Translations under genes and position numbers: made by a program | NCBI GenBank assembly: GCA_002842495.1 | Contig: PHDB01000002.1 | Span: 62,001 to 126,000, forward strand | DNA: 64,000 nt | Direction of reading: 5' to 3' | Source: Bacteroidetes bacterium HGW-Bacteroidetes-6 | GTDB lineage: Bacteria > Bacteroidota > Bacteroidia > Bacteroidales > DTU049 | The notes under the pieces: model-generated | Databases searched by the model: none | What the model saw: the letters and a program-made list of their open reading frames with translations, nothing else | Told to the model about the DNA's origin: nothing | Shown: positions 8,540 through 17,241 of the stretch, in pieces | How the letters are laid out: the number at the start of each line of letters is the position of its first letter | Position numbering within the stretch: the stretch's first letter is position 1

Positions 8540-8628
8540 TTAATTTTAAAGAAAAAACATAATATATACCATGCTGTTTTTATAAATAAAAAACAAACAG
8601 GTATTAAAGATGATGTTTGCATTTTTAT

Positions 8629-8636
8629 TACCTTTG
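8629..8636 (+). promoter_or_regulatory. Bacteroidota -7 promoter box upstream of the small barrel protein gene
   Basis: TACCTTTG matches TAnnTTTG, about 93 bases before the ATG at 8730; the leader contains a small CAACG/CGTTG hairpin. Confidence 0.35.
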
Positions 8637-8729
8637 ATGAAACAAAAAGTTGAAGTGGAGCCGAAACCACCATAAAACAACGGGGCGTTGCTGAAAAGCC
8701 TTAAGAGTAGGGAAATTTAACATTACGTC

Positions 8730-9209
8730 ATGAAAAAAATGTTCATTTTTATAGCCCTTGTCTGTGGAAGTATAAGTTTGGCTATATCTCAGGTAAATCC
8801 GCACGCAATTGGTGTACGTCTTGCAGGCGACGGTGATGCAAATGGTGCTGAAATTTCTTATCAGCATGGCTTTGGAGAAGCCAATAGGTTAGAAATGGAT
8901 TTGGGGTTTAGCGGAAACAGCAATTCTAATCGGATGTTTTTGGCAGGAATTTATCATTGGGACTGGAACCTTACAGGTGGATTGAATTGGTTTGTTGGCC
9001 CTGGCGCTGTAATCGGTATGTATTCCCATGATTTTCACGACGATTATATTGGCGTTGGTGTTGGAGGGCAAATAGGTTTAGAGTACGATTTCAACAAACA
9101 CAACGCACCAATTCTTTTGAGCCTCGATTTTAGACCTATGTGGGACTTACTTGGCGATTACAGTGGTTTTGGCTGGGGTGCAGCTCTTGGAGTAAGATAT
9201 ACTTGGTGA
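8730..9209 (+). CDS. Small outer-membrane beta-barrel-like protein
   Basis: 159 residues with a signal peptide (MKKMFIFIALVCGSISLAISQ). The mature part consists of alternating polar/hydrophobic strands rich in Gly and aromatic residues (for example LEMDLGFSGNSNSNRMFLAG, YIGVGVGGQIGLEYDF, PILLSLDFRPMW). It ends LGVRYTW, with the terminal aromatic residue typical of outer-membrane barrels recognised by BamA. An eight-strand barrel would fit the size. The specific role is unknown. It is monocistronic and ends ahead of a shared bidirectional terminator. Confidence 0.7.
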   Translation: MKKMFIFIALVCGSISLAISQVNPHAIGVRLAGDGDANGAEISYQHGFGEANRLEMDLGFSGNSNSNRMFLAGIYHWDWNLTGGLNWFVGPGAVIGMYSHDFHDDYIGVGVGGQIGLEYDFNKHNAPILLSLDFRPMWDLLGDYSGFGWGAALGVRYTW

Positions 9210-9311
9210 AAATGATGTACCAACAGTTTGTTTGCTTTTATCTTATTAAAAGGTTCCAGTAGATTACAAACTTGAGTTGGGCGAAACTATGATTTTAAAT
9301 TAGGAATAAAA

Positions 9312-9346
9312 AAAGAGGACATAAGCGTATTGCTTATGTCCTCTTT
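9312..9346. terminator. Strong bidirectional terminator between convergent genes
   Basis: AAAGAGGACATAAGC (9312-9326) pairs perfectly with GCTTATGTCCTCTTT (9332-9346) around a 5-base loop. A/T tracts flank it on both sides, and it lies between the convergent genes ending at 9209 and 9363. Confidence 0.85.
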
Positions 9347-9362
9347 CGAATACAAGAAAATA

Positions 9363-9740
9363 TTACGCTTCCTCTTTTTTGTCTTTGATTACAAATGAGA
9401 GAATCGCAAGCATAATTCCAGCTACGGCTACCACGTAGAGGCCAATACCGACGAATTTCATAGAACCGAGCAGTTTTTTGGCATTCATAATGTCGTATAA
9501 ACCAACAGCAGAAGCAACAAGAGCAATAATAACAGCACCAATCAATAGGCCACCTTTGAGCGGAGCTTTTGTTTTTCCGAGTACAGAGAAAACAAGAACG
9601 ACCCCATAAAGAACCAGAGTAATGTATCCATCACCCTCGGTTCCGTTAACAGAACCGAACGGAGTACTTATCCAGGGCAAAAATGTTCCAACAGCGCCAA
9701 GAATAGCGAGAATGAGAATAGTTAAACGTTGTTTGTTCAT
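9363..9740 (-). CDS. Small four-helix membrane protein
   Basis: About 125 residues with four hydrophobic segments: LTILILAILGAVGTFLPW, ITLVLYGVVLVFSVLG, LLIGAVIIALVASAVGLY and VGIGLYVVAVAGIMLAILSFVI, followed by a charged tail (KDKKEEA). The first loop (STPFGSVNGTEGDGY) is extracytoplasmic by the positive-inside rule. I do not recognise a named family. I choose ATG 9740 (MNKQRLT) over the ATG at 9767 because the latter sits inside a leader hairpin. The ~90-base leader with two similar hairpins hints at RNA-level control. Confidence 0.7.
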   Translation of the reverse strand: MNKQRLTILILAILGAVGTFLPWISTPFGSVNGTEGDGYITLVLYGVVLVFSVLGKTKAPLKGGLLIGAVIIALVASAVGLYDIMNAKKLLGSMKFVGIGLYVVAVAGIMLAILSFVIKDKKEEA

Positions 9741-9759
9741 CGTGTTTGTTTTAGAAAAG

Positions 9760-9805
9760 CCAGACATTTTGCCGTCTGGTTTAGCTCCTGCATTTTACCA
9801 GCAGG
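9760..9805 (-). promoter_or_regulatory. Tandem similar hairpins in the 5' leader (candidate cis-regulatory RNA)
   Basis: On the minus strand two hairpins follow each other: CCTGC/GCAGG (9805-9787) and CCAGAC/GTCTGG (9779-9760). Both loops end in AAAAT and both are preceded by A and followed by similar sequence, so they look like a duplicated hairpin whose stem bases have changed together. They lie between the probable promoter (9840-9847) and the ATG at 9740. They do not match any riboswitch class I can recall well enough to name. Confidence 0.3.
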
Positions 9806-9839
9806 TGGGTTGCTTGAGCAAAAATTTCCCAAAGCGAAG

Positions 9840-9847
9840 CAAAAATA
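9840..9847 (-). promoter_or_regulatory. Bacteroidota promoter for the four-helix membrane protein gene
   Basis: Minus strand TATTTTTG, with TTG 20 bases further upstream (9868-9870), a good -33/-7 pair. It predicts a leader of about 90 bases. Confidence 0.45.
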
Positions 9848-9901
9848 AAATTAGAAAAGCAAAAATGCAAGAATTGTTGAAAACTTCTGGAATAGTATCA
9901 T

Positions 9902-9923
9902 AAAAAAGCCCCACGAAGGGGCT
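9902..9923 (-). terminator. Rho-independent terminator of the T9SS cargo gene
   Basis: AGCCCC (9907-9912) and GGGGCT (9918-9923) form a GC-rich stem. On the minus strand the stem is followed by six Ts (A run 9902-9907). It lies just past the stop at 9944. Confidence 0.8.
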
Positions 9924-9943
9924 CTTAAAACAATTCGCAAAGA

Positions 9944-11617
9944 TTATTGTTTAACGAATTTCTGCATACCGATTTCTGTTTTCACAACATAAAGTCCTGG
10001 TTTAAAACCGGAGATGTCGATAGTTGCATTTAGTTCTTGGGTAGAATTCATCAAAACAATCTCGCCAAAAGCATTATAAACAACAATCGTTTTTAATGGT
10101 GAATCTGAAACGATATTAATAATGTCGCTTGCAGGATTGGGAAAGAGTTCAAACTTTGCTTCTGCTTGTAAATTATTGAGTCCGGTACAGTCAATTACAG
10201 AGATGCTAACACTTGCAGTATCGGAGCATTGGTTTGTGTCGGTCCCTGTAACTACATACATAAGGCTCGAATCAGGAGTAAAGGAAATTCCATCTGTAAC
10301 TCCGCCTGTCCATGAGTATGTGTTAGCGCCACTTCCAAACAGGGTAACTTCAGCACCTGCACAAACAATTCCATTCGAAGGAAAAGATGTTGCTGAAACA
10401 ATTGGGTTTGGAAGTTGATAAACTGTTAGTCCTACTGCCGCAGAATCGGTACATCCGTTCAAGTTGGTTTTTGTCATGTTGTATAAACCAGGCGTTGCCG
10501 CATAATAAGTATTTGTGGTTGCTCCTGGAATAAGAACACCATTGAAATACCATTGACTGGTTCCACCAGAACTGCCTGTAAGCATTGTGCTGTCGTTAGT
10601 ACAAAATGTAGTATCACCGCTTAGTGCTACAACTGGTAATGTATACGATTGAACAACAACACCGGCACTTAATGTGTCGGTTCCGCAGCCATCACTTACC
10701 ATGCAATTATAATTTCCTGCGGTTGAGATATCAATGGTTTGACTTGTTTCTCCAACAATTGCTACACCATTCAAATACCACTGATATGAATTGCTATTGT
10801 CAATTGCAGAAAGAGTTGTTTGGCTTCCAATACAATAGTTGGGGTTGCCTGTAATAATTCTTGGGCAGGTCATTAAGGCTGTGCCTCTGATATCGTCGGG
10901 CGAAGGACTTCCAATCAGCGCCCCGACAGTTCCATCGGTAGAATATATTTGAAATCGGCTACCGATGTTACTGATTAGAAATGTGTTGTTTCCATAATAG
11001 CAGGCGCCAAATGTTTCTCCCGACGATGCACCAATAATAGGAATATTGGTAACAAGCAAACCAGCAGTATCAACTTTTTCATAAACTACGGGACTACTTC
11101 CCGACCAATGATATAGCATATTGTCGGTTGGATTATAACAAATAATTTCGCCATCGGCTCCGTTTCCTAAAGCAGTAACCAACGTTTTTGCAGCTGTAGC
11201 TGTATCGATACGGTACAATGTTTCGGGAACTGTTGCCCCATCGCCGGTGACCCCAAAAAGTTTTCCGTCGGAGGCAAATGTAATGGATGAAAAATTATCC
11301 CCAAGATTTCCAACAATTGTATAAACACCGTTGAGGGGGTTGAATTTTGCCAATAGTCGTCCAGTAGTACCACTTTGCTTGAAAATCACAAAAATTTCGT
11401 CAGTTAATGGATTGCGCGCAATTCCGTTTGTTCCGGTTACAGCTCCTCCAGCAGAAGGCGTTGGCCCCATACGATTTACAACGTTGTAGTTGGTTGTGTC
11501 GAACACCCAAAGACTGTCCTGAAACGGACTTGCTCCAACCAAGCGGGTAATTGTTTGCGATTGTGAACTCCCAAAGGCAATCACAACAAAAGCTATTAAA
11601 AAGAAAAGATGTTTCAT
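9944..11617 (-). CDS. Secreted protein with Ig-like repeats and T9SS type A sorting domain
   Basis: About 557 residues. Signal peptide MKHLFFLIAFVVIAFGSSQS is at the N-terminus (ATG 11617; a frame extension upstream to 11644 is not signal-like). Residues about 25-250 look like a beta-propeller-type region (LVGASPFQDSLWVFDTTNYN, GNLGDNFSSITFASDGKLFGV). Then come two Ig/PKD-like segments with paired cysteines (CIGSQTTLSAIDNSNSYQWY, FCTNDSTMLTGSSGGTSQWY) and a third adhesin-like part. The last ~75 residues are a Por secretion domain (LFPNPASDIINIVSDS, then GLYVVKTEIGMQKFVKQ). It is exported across the outer membrane by the type IX system, and probably surface-attached. Function beyond adhesion or binding is unknown. 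Confidence 0.85.
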   Translation of the reverse strand: MKHLFFLIAFVVIAFGSSQSQTITRLVGASPFQDSLWVFDTTNYNVVNRMGPTPSAGGAVTGTNGIARNPLTDEIFVIFKQSGTTGRLLAKFNPLNGVYTIVGNLGDNFSSITFASDGKLFGVTGDGATVPETLYRIDTATAAKTLVTALGNGADGEIICYNPTDNMLYHWSGSSPVVYEKVDTAGLLVTNIPIIGASSGETFGACYYGNNTFLISNIGSRFQIYSTDGTVGALIGSPSPDDIRGTALMTCPRIITGNPNYCIGSQTTLSAIDNSNSYQWYLNGVAIVGETSQTIDISTAGNYNCMVSDGCGTDTLSAGVVVQSYTLPVVALSGDTTFCTNDSTMLTGSSGGTSQWYFNGVLIPGATTNTYYAATPGLYNMTKTNLNGCTDSAAVGLTVYQLPNPIVSATSFPSNGIVCAGAEVTLFGSGANTYSWTGGVTDGISFTPDSSLMYVVTGTDTNQCSDTASVSISVIDCTGLNNLQAEAKFELFPNPASDIINIVSDSPLKTIVVYNAFGEIVLMNSTQELNATIDISGFKPGLYVVKTEIGMQKFVKQ

Positions 11618-11633
11618 GTGTTCAGAATTTGGA

Positions 11634-11641
11634 CAAATATA
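11634..11641 (-). promoter_or_regulatory. Bacteroidota -7 promoter box for the T9SS cargo gene
   Basis: Minus strand TATATTTG, 17 bases before ATG 11617. Confidence 0.45.
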
Positions 11642-11876
11642 CACAACTATTTATATTTAACAGCTTAATACAGGATATATATCAAACAAAGAGCTTGTTT
11701 ACAAAACAAGATAAAATGCGTAATTGTTTGTATTAAAGACATGTCTTTTTCTTCGGTATGAAATTTTTGCCTTACAAAATGCACATGCACTTTTTTCAAA
11801 ACATAACTCTATCATCTAGCAACGAATAACATGATACAATTCAACCACAATTAAGCATCCAATATGTAAAAACAAT

Positions 11877-11884
11877 TACCTTTG
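11877..11884 (+). promoter_or_regulatory. Bacteroidota -7 promoter box for mutAB
   Basis: TACCTTTG matches TAnnTTTG, 23 bases before the ATG at 11907. A clear -33 TTTG is not visible. Confidence 0.45.
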
Positions 11885-11906
11885 CAGCGCATAAAACAGC
11901 AAAAAC

Positions 11907-13757
11907 ATGAGTGATAATAAATTGTTCAGCGAGTTTTCCCCCATTAGTAAAGCGGATTGGGAAAAGCTGATAAACGAAGATCTCAAGGGCGCTGATTATG
12001 AGAAAAAGCTTGTTTGGAAACCTCTCGACGGCTTTTCGGTGCAGCCCTACTACATGGCCACAGATGTTCAAAATGTAATGCAAGCCAATCATCCAGGCGA
12101 AGCTCCTTATCTGCGTGGCTATAGTGTGAAAGACAATAACTGGAAAATTATTCAGCAAATCGACTCGCTTTCGCTCGAGGAGGCCAATGGTTTTGCAGTT
12201 AAAGCATTGCAACGTGGCGCCGATGGTGTTTCGTTCAGGCTCGATTTTATCAACAACCGCGAAGACATTGCTTTTCTGCTGAAAGGTATCGATCTGACCG
12301 AAACATCAACCCATTTTCATTCGTTCTACAGCTACAGCATACTTGCCGAGCTGCTGAAGTCGGAAATTGAGCGTCAGGGTTTGAAAAACGATCAGCTTTG
12401 TGGTAGTTTCAATTTCGATTCTTTTGGCTATTATCTGCTCAATGGCGAATACTACAATAGTTTCGACGACAACATGAGCGAGCTCAAATGTTTGCTTGAA
12501 CGTTGCAAAGTGTTGTTACCCAAATTTTCGGTACTCAATATCAATGGTCAGCATTTTGCTAACGCAGGTAGTTCGGCAGTGCAGGAACTTGGCTTTGCCA
12601 TTGCTTCGGCACACGAATATTTGCAGGAAATGCTAAAACAAGGTATGACTGCCGAAGATGTTTTGCCAAAAATGAAAATCACGCTCAGTATTGGGCCATC
12701 GTATTTTCTCGAAATGGCGAAGTTCAGAGCTGTTCGACTTTTGTGGGCAACAGTGGCAGCACAATATACTTCTAACACCGAATTGCATAAAATTCGCATT
12801 CATGGCGTTTCGTCGTTGTACAACAAAACATTGTACGATTTGCACAACAATATGCTCCGCAACACAACCGAAGCCATGTCGGCCTCGTTGGGAGGAGCTG
12901 ACGAAATCACTATTCTTCCTCACGACTATATTCTTGGAAATGAAAACGAATTTGGCGACCGCATTGCACGTAATGTGCAGTTGTTGCTGAAAGAAGAATC
13001 GCATTTCGAACAGGTTGCCGATCCGGCTGCCGGTTCGTATTATATTGAAACGCTGACCCATTCGGTTGCAGAATACGCCTGGAAACAATTTCAGATGATT
13101 GAGGAAAACGGTGGATTCCGTAAAGCCATGGAAAGTGGACTCATCAAAGCCGAAATTGAAAAAACGGTTCAAAAACGCGACAAAGACATTGCTTCGCGCA
13201 AAATGGTGTATGTTGGCGTAAACAACTATCCAAACACCAAAGAGGTGTTTTCGAGAGCAGCCGAATTTATCAATCTGAAACCCGCAACAGGAAATGCATT
13301 GCAAATGCGTCGTGGAGCGTGGAGTTTCGAGAAAATTCGTTTGCAAACCGATAAATATGTAACCGAAGGCAATAAACGTCCTCGCGTTTTAATGCTTCAA
13401 TTCGGACATTTGGCCATGCGTAATGCCCGTGCTATGTTTGCGTCCAATTTCTACGGATTGGCCGGCTACGAAATTGTTTCGATGGTAAACGACGATACCG
13501 TTCAGAATGGTGTTGCAAAAGCCATGGGACAAAAGCCCGATATTGTGGTGCTTTGTAGCAGCGACGATGAATATCCAACTCTTGGTATGGAATATACAGT
13601 AGCGCTGAAGGCTAAAAATGTTTTTGTTGCAATGGCCGGAAATCCGGGCGAAAACGAAGCTCTTTTCCGCGAAGCAGGTATTCACAGCTTTGTGCACTTG
13701 CGCACCAATGCGCTCGAAGCACTCGAAACATATCAATCAATTCTCTCAATTCAATAA
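11907..13757 (+). CDS. mutA: Methylmalonyl-CoA mutase small (beta) subunit
   Basis: 616 residues. The TIM-barrel domain comes first ([58 protein letters not shown]). A C-terminal B12-binding-like fold follows (about 480-616, [22 protein letters not shown]). As is normal for the small subunit, the cobalamin motif DxHxxG is missing, so it binds no B12 and serves as the structural partner of MutB. Together they interconvert succinyl-CoA and (R)-methylmalonyl-CoA in propionate production or use. The gene is 8 bases upstream of mutB, clearly one operon. Length matches the family (600-640). Confidence 0.96.
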   Translation: MSDNKLFSEFSPISKADWEKLINEDLKGADYEKKLVWKPLDGFSVQPYYMATDVQNVMQANHPGEAPYLRGYSVKDNNWKIIQQIDSLSLEEANGFAVKALQRGADGVSFRLDFINNREDIAFLLKGIDLTETSTHFHSFYSYSILAELLKSEIERQGLKNDQLCGSFNFDSFGYYLLNGEYYNSFDDNMSELKCLLERCKVLLPKFSVLNINGQHFANAGSSAVQELGFAIASAHEYLQEMLKQGMTAEDVLPKMKITLSIGPSYFLEMAKFRAVRLLWATVAAQYTSNTELHKIRIHGVSSLYNKTLYDLHNNMLRNTTEAMSASLGGADEITILPHDYILGNENEFGDRIARNVQLLLKEESHFEQVADPAAGSYYIETLTHSVAEYAWKQFQMIEENGGFRKAMESGLIKAEIEKTVQKRDKDIASRKMVYVGVNNYPNTKEVFSRAAEFINLKPATGNALQMRRGAWSFEKIRLQTDKYVTEGNKRPRVLMLQFGHLAMRNARAMFASNFYGLAGYEIVSMVNDDTVQNGVAKAMGQKPDIVVLCSSDDEYPTLGMEYTVALKAKNVFVAMAGNPGENEALFREAGIHSFVHLRTNALEALETYQSILSIQ

Positions 13758-13771
13758 AGAAAGGAATGATT

Positions 13772-15922
13772 ATGCGACCCGATTTTAAAAATATACAGTT
13801 GGCCGATTTTAAGAGCAAAACCTCTTTTTCTGAATGGGAAAAAAGCCGTGGAATTGCTCCGGAAACCGAAACGCCCGAAAAAATACAGATTAAAAGCGCT
13901 TTTGGCGAAGACGATTTGCTCGGAATGGAGCATCTTTCGTACGGAGCCGGACTTTCGCCATTTTTGCGCGGACCCTACAGCACCATGTATGTGATGCGTC
14001 CATGGACAGTACGTCAGTATGCCGGATTTAGCACAGCCGAAGAATCGAATGCTTTTTATCGTCGCAATCTCGAAGCCGGACAAAAAGGTTTGTCGGTTGC
14101 TTTCGATCTTGCAACGCACCGTGGATACGACAGCGATAATGAACGCGTTTTGGGCGATGTTGGAAAAGCTGGTGTGGCTATCGATTCTGTGGAGGATATG
14201 AAGATTTTGTTCAATCAGATTCCTCTTGGCGAAATGTCGGTATCGATGACCATGAATGGCGCCGTTTTGCCCATCATGGCTTTTTACATTGTTACTGCCG
14301 AAGAACAAGGCGTAAAACCCGAACAATTGAGCGGAACCATTCAGAACGATATTCTGAAGGAATTTATGGTGCGCAACACCTACATTTATCCGCCAACACC
14401 GTCAATGAAGATTATTGCTGATATTTTCGAATATACATCGAGGTTGATGCCAAAGTTCAACAGTATTTCAATCAGTGGTTACCACATGCAGGAAGCTGGC
14501 GCAACTGCCGATATCGAAATGGCATACACTTTGGCCGATGGACTTGAATATTTGAGAACTGGCATCAAGGCCGGTATTCCAGTTGATAAATTTGCGCCAC
14601 GCCTTTCGTTTTTCTGGGCTGTAGGAGTGAATCATTTCATGGAAATTGCCAAAATGCGTGCAGCACGTATGTTGTGGGCCAAAATTGTGAAGCAATTCAA
14701 TCCGCAGAGTGCAAAATCATTGGCTCTCAGAACCCACTCTCAAACATCGGGTTGGAGTCTCACCGAGCAAGACCCATTCAACAATGTGGCCCGAACAGCT
14801 GTCGAAGCCATGGCTGCTGCTCTTGGTCACACACAGAGTTTGCACACCAATGCCCTTGACGAAGCCATTGCGCTTCCGACCGATTTTTCGGCTCGTATTG
14901 CCCGCAATACGCAAATTTTTATTCAGGAAGAGACCGATATTTGTCGCGCCATCGATCCATGGGCAGGCTCATATTATGTTGAATATTTGACCCATAACCT
15001 GGCGCACAATGCGTGGAAACTCATCGAAGAGGTGGAAGAACTGGGAGGAATGGCAAAAGCCATCGAAACCGGAATTCCAAAAATGAGAATTGAGGAGGCA
15101 GCTGCCCGCAAGCAAGCTCGAATCGACAGCAAGCGCGACACTATTATTGGTTTGAACAAATATCGTCTCGAAAAAGAAGATCCTATCGACACTCTCGAGG
15201 TTGATAACACAGCTGTTCGCGAGTCTCAGATTCGTCGTTTGAAAGAAATTCGCGACACACGCGACAACAAAGCTGTTGAGCTTGCGCTTAAAGCTATTAC
15301 CGAAGCATGTAAAACCGGACAGGGGAATTTGCTCGAACTCGCTGTTGATGCAGCACGTTTACGTGCAACTCTTGGCGAAATCAGCCTGGCCATGGAAGAA
15401 GTTTTTGGTCGCTATTCTGCTGTCATAAGAAGTATATCTGGCGTGTATTCATCCGAAAGTCAAACAAACGACAACTTCAAAAAAGCTGTCGCCATGGCCG
15501 AAGAGTTCGCAACTCTCGAAGGCCGCCGTCCACGTGTTCTCATTGCTAAAATGGGACAAGATGGGCACGATCGTGGAGCCAAAGTGGTTGCCACCGGCTA
15601 TGCCGATATGGGTTTCGATGTCGATATGGGTCCGCTGTTTCAAACCCCGGCCGAAGCAGCCCGTATGGCTGTTGAAAACGACGTACACATTGTTGGTGTA
15701 TCGAGTCTTGCTGCCGGACACAAAACACTGGTTCCACAAATCATCGAGGAGCTCAAAAAGCTGGGTCGCGACGACATTATGGTCATTGTGGGTGGTGTAA
15801 TTCCTGCTCAGGATTACGATTTCCTATTCAAAGCCGGAGCTATGGCCGTTTTTGGTCCCGGAACCGTGATTTCGGAAGCCGCTATCAAGATGCTCGAAAT
15901 TTTGATTGCCTCCAGAAAATAA
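13772..15922 (+). CDS. mutB: Methylmalonyl-CoA mutase large (alpha) subunit
   Basis: 716 residues, normal length. The catalytic TIM barrel has [21 protein letters not shown], substrate and radical-handling segments [18 protein letters not shown], and [19 protein letters not shown]. The C-terminal cobalamin domain carries [10 protein letters not shown] (Asp597, lower-axial His599), then [25 protein letters not shown] and VIVGGVIP. It catalyses the B12-dependent isomerisation of succinyl-CoA and methylmalonyl-CoA with MutA. Two ATGs are possible (13766 and 13772). The AGAAAGGA-like site at 13758-13765 is better spaced for 13772, which also matches the usual M-R-x-D-F start. The epimerase and any MeaB-type chaperone are not nearby. 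Confidence 0.97.
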   Translation: MRPDFKNIQLADFKSKTSFSEWEKSRGIAPETETPEKIQIKSAFGEDDLLGMEHLSYGAGLSPFLRGPYSTMYVMRPWTVRQYAGFSTAEESNAFYRRNLEAGQKGLSVAFDLATHRGYDSDNERVLGDVGKAGVAIDSVEDMKILFNQIPLGEMSVSMTMNGAVLPIMAFYIVTAEEQGVKPEQLSGTIQNDILKEFMVRNTYIYPPTPSMKIIADIFEYTSRLMPKFNSISISGYHMQEAGATADIEMAYTLADGLEYLRTGIKAGIPVDKFAPRLSFFWAVGVNHFMEIAKMRAARMLWAKIVKQFNPQSAKSLALRTHSQTSGWSLTEQDPFNNVARTAVEAMAAALGHTQSLHTNALDEAIALPTDFSARIARNTQIFIQEETDICRAIDPWAGSYYVEYLTHNLAHNAWKLIEEVEELGGMAKAIETGIPKMRIEEAAARKQARIDSKRDTIIGLNKYRLEKEDPIDTLEVDNTAVRESQIRRLKEIRDTRDNKAVELALKAITEACKTGQGNLLELAVDAARLRATLGEISLAMEEVFGRYSAVIRSISGVYSSESQTNDNFKKAVAMAEEFATLEGRRPRVLIAKMGQDGHDRGAKVVATGYADMGFDVDMGPLFQTPAEAARMAVENDVHIVGVSSLAAGHKTLVPQIIEELKKLGRDDIMVIVGGVIPAQDYDFLFKAGAMAVFGPGTVISEAAIKMLEILIASRK

Positions 15923-15952
15923 TAACACGTCAATAACTACAATAAAATTAAT

Positions 15953-15975
15953 GCCTCTCTGCAACACAGAGGGGC
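15953..15975 (+). terminator. Terminator of mutAB
   Basis: GCCTCTCTG (15953-15961) pairs with CAGAGGGGC (15967-15975), with one G-U pair, followed by TTTT. Confidence 0.75.
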
Positions 15976-16012
15976 TTTTCGATTTTGCTGAGTTATTCTC
16001 GATTTTTCCAAG

Positions 16013-16020
16013 TATTTTTG
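16013..16020 (+). promoter_or_regulatory. Bacteroidota -7 promoter box for the nucleoid-associated protein gene
   Basis: TATTTTTG, 15 bases before ATG 16036; a TTTG occurs at 15984-15987. Confidence 0.45.
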
Positions 16021-16035
16021 CAAAAACAAATTCCG

Positions 16036-17082
16036 ATGATCAATATTGAAAACGCATTTCTGTCGAAACTGATTATTCACCGTGTTGGAAACAAAGCTCT
16101 GGGTGACAGCCTGATGGTGACCCAACAACCGGTTGCTTTGAACGAACAATCGCTCATTTCGGTTGGTGAATCGTTGCTGGCACCTTTCGGCAAAGAAGAT
16201 TTGCTTTACAATTTTTACCACGATACCGATGTAAATCTCAATCAGCAATACACTGCTTGCAAAAAGTATTTCGAAGATCCCGACGATTTATTTGTGGAAA
16301 ATAGCGCAAAGGCCGCGGGAGAATTGTTCGAAAAGATGCTGAATCCTAAATTTCATGGGGGTGAATTTTGGGTTGGTCATTTCAATGGAGTGGTGGTTGA
16401 CGACGAAGAAACACAAGCTATTGGCTATTTTCTGATGGACACCCGCAAACATTTTGTAAAACTGTTTAGCGCCGAAGAAAAATATGCGCTCGAAGTACAA
16501 TCGGGAACCGATCCTTCGGGATTTTTGGCTGGATGCCTTGTGTGCAACTCCATGCCCGACCAAGGATATATTGTTTCTTCGACTGGAAAAAGCAAAAGTC
16601 TCGATTTGCGCTTATGGATGGACGATTTTATGGTCTTGAAGCAAAATATTGACGATTTTTACAAAACACAAATGGCCATGCGCATGTGTCGCGAATTTGT
16701 GATGGAGCGCGTTCCCGAAAATTTCGAAGTCACCCGGCCCGATCAGGCAGATATGCTTCTGAAAAGCATGGAATATTTTAAAGAAAACGACCATTTTGCT
16801 GTTCAGGACTACGAAAACGATGTGTTACAACAACCCGAACTTCGAGAGAGCTTCAATCACTTTGCAAAAGCATTTTCGCGTGAGCAAGATTTAAACATGG
16901 AAGAAGAATTTGCCACCAACGAAAAGGCTGTGAAAAAAATGGCACGTCAATTTAAAAGCGTGATAAAGCTCGACACCAATTTTCATGTGTACGTGCATGG
17001 TCGTCGCGAATGGATTCACCGGGGCTTCGACGAAGAACAAAAGCTGAATTTTTATAAATTATTTTTTGAGAAAGAAGACTAA
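16036..17082 (+). CDS. 37-kDa nucleoid-associated protein (NdpA/YejK family)
   Basis: 348 residues from the ATG at 16036 (MINIENAFLSKLIIHRVGN); the longer frame from TTG 15985 overlaps the promoter box and is rejected. The start 'I..A.L.K.I.H.VGN', the middle region with DDEETQAIGYFLMDTRKHF-like sequence and the C-terminal FKSVIKLDTNFHVYVHG are typical of the nucleoid-associated NdpA-like family. E. coli YejK binds DNA and associates with the nucleoid and topoisomerase IV. The role in Bacteroidota is not known in detail. It is monocistronic. Confidence 0.8.
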   Translation: MINIENAFLSKLIIHRVGNKALGDSLMVTQQPVALNEQSLISVGESLLAPFGKEDLLYNFYHDTDVNLNQQYTACKKYFEDPDDLFVENSAKAAGELFEKMLNPKFHGGEFWVGHFNGVVVDDEETQAIGYFLMDTRKHFVKLFSAEEKYALEVQSGTDPSGFLAGCLVCNSMPDQGYIVSSTGKSKSLDLRLWMDDFMVLKQNIDDFYKTQMAMRMCREFVMERVPENFEVTRPDQADMLLKSMEYFKENDHFAVQDYENDVLQQPELRESFNHFAKAFSREQDLNMEEEFATNEKAVKKMARQFKSVIKLDTNFHVYVHGRREWIHRGFDEEQKLNFYKLFFEKED

Positions 17083-17241
17083 CAAGTATTCAGTTGTGAG
17101 TGGTCAGTTGCCAGTTATGAGTGAAAATTGTAGAGAAGTTGGACTGCAACGTCTAGTTGTAGGAGTAAGGAGTAAAACGCAAGGAGTATTTTGTAGATAC
17201 GCGATTTATCGCGTCTTAAAAGAAATTCAATTAAAAACTCC
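17083..17241. repeat. Intergenic patch of short repeats, including a GC-palindrome
   Basis: The 159 bases hold several degenerate direct repeats: AGTTGTGAGTGG/AGTTATGAGTG with CAGTTGCCAG around 17093-17120, and GGAGTAAGGAGTA/AAGGAGTA around 17160-17190. They also hold a short palindrome, ACGCGAT tt ATCGCGT (17199-17214), inside GTAGATACGCGATTTATCGC. Such patches look like interspersed non-coding repeats. No coding potential is seen. Confidence 0.4.

Noticed and set aside
9760-9805. Guanidine-II (mini-ykkC) or preQ1 riboswitch
   Set aside because: Tandem hairpins fit the layout but the ACGR loops of guanidine-II and the preQ1 core are not present.
12633-13346. 237-codon minus-strand frame
   Set aside because: Antisense to mutA; low-complexity translation without family motifs.
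13751-14326. 191-codon minus-strand frame
   Set aside because: Antisense to mutB start; no motif.
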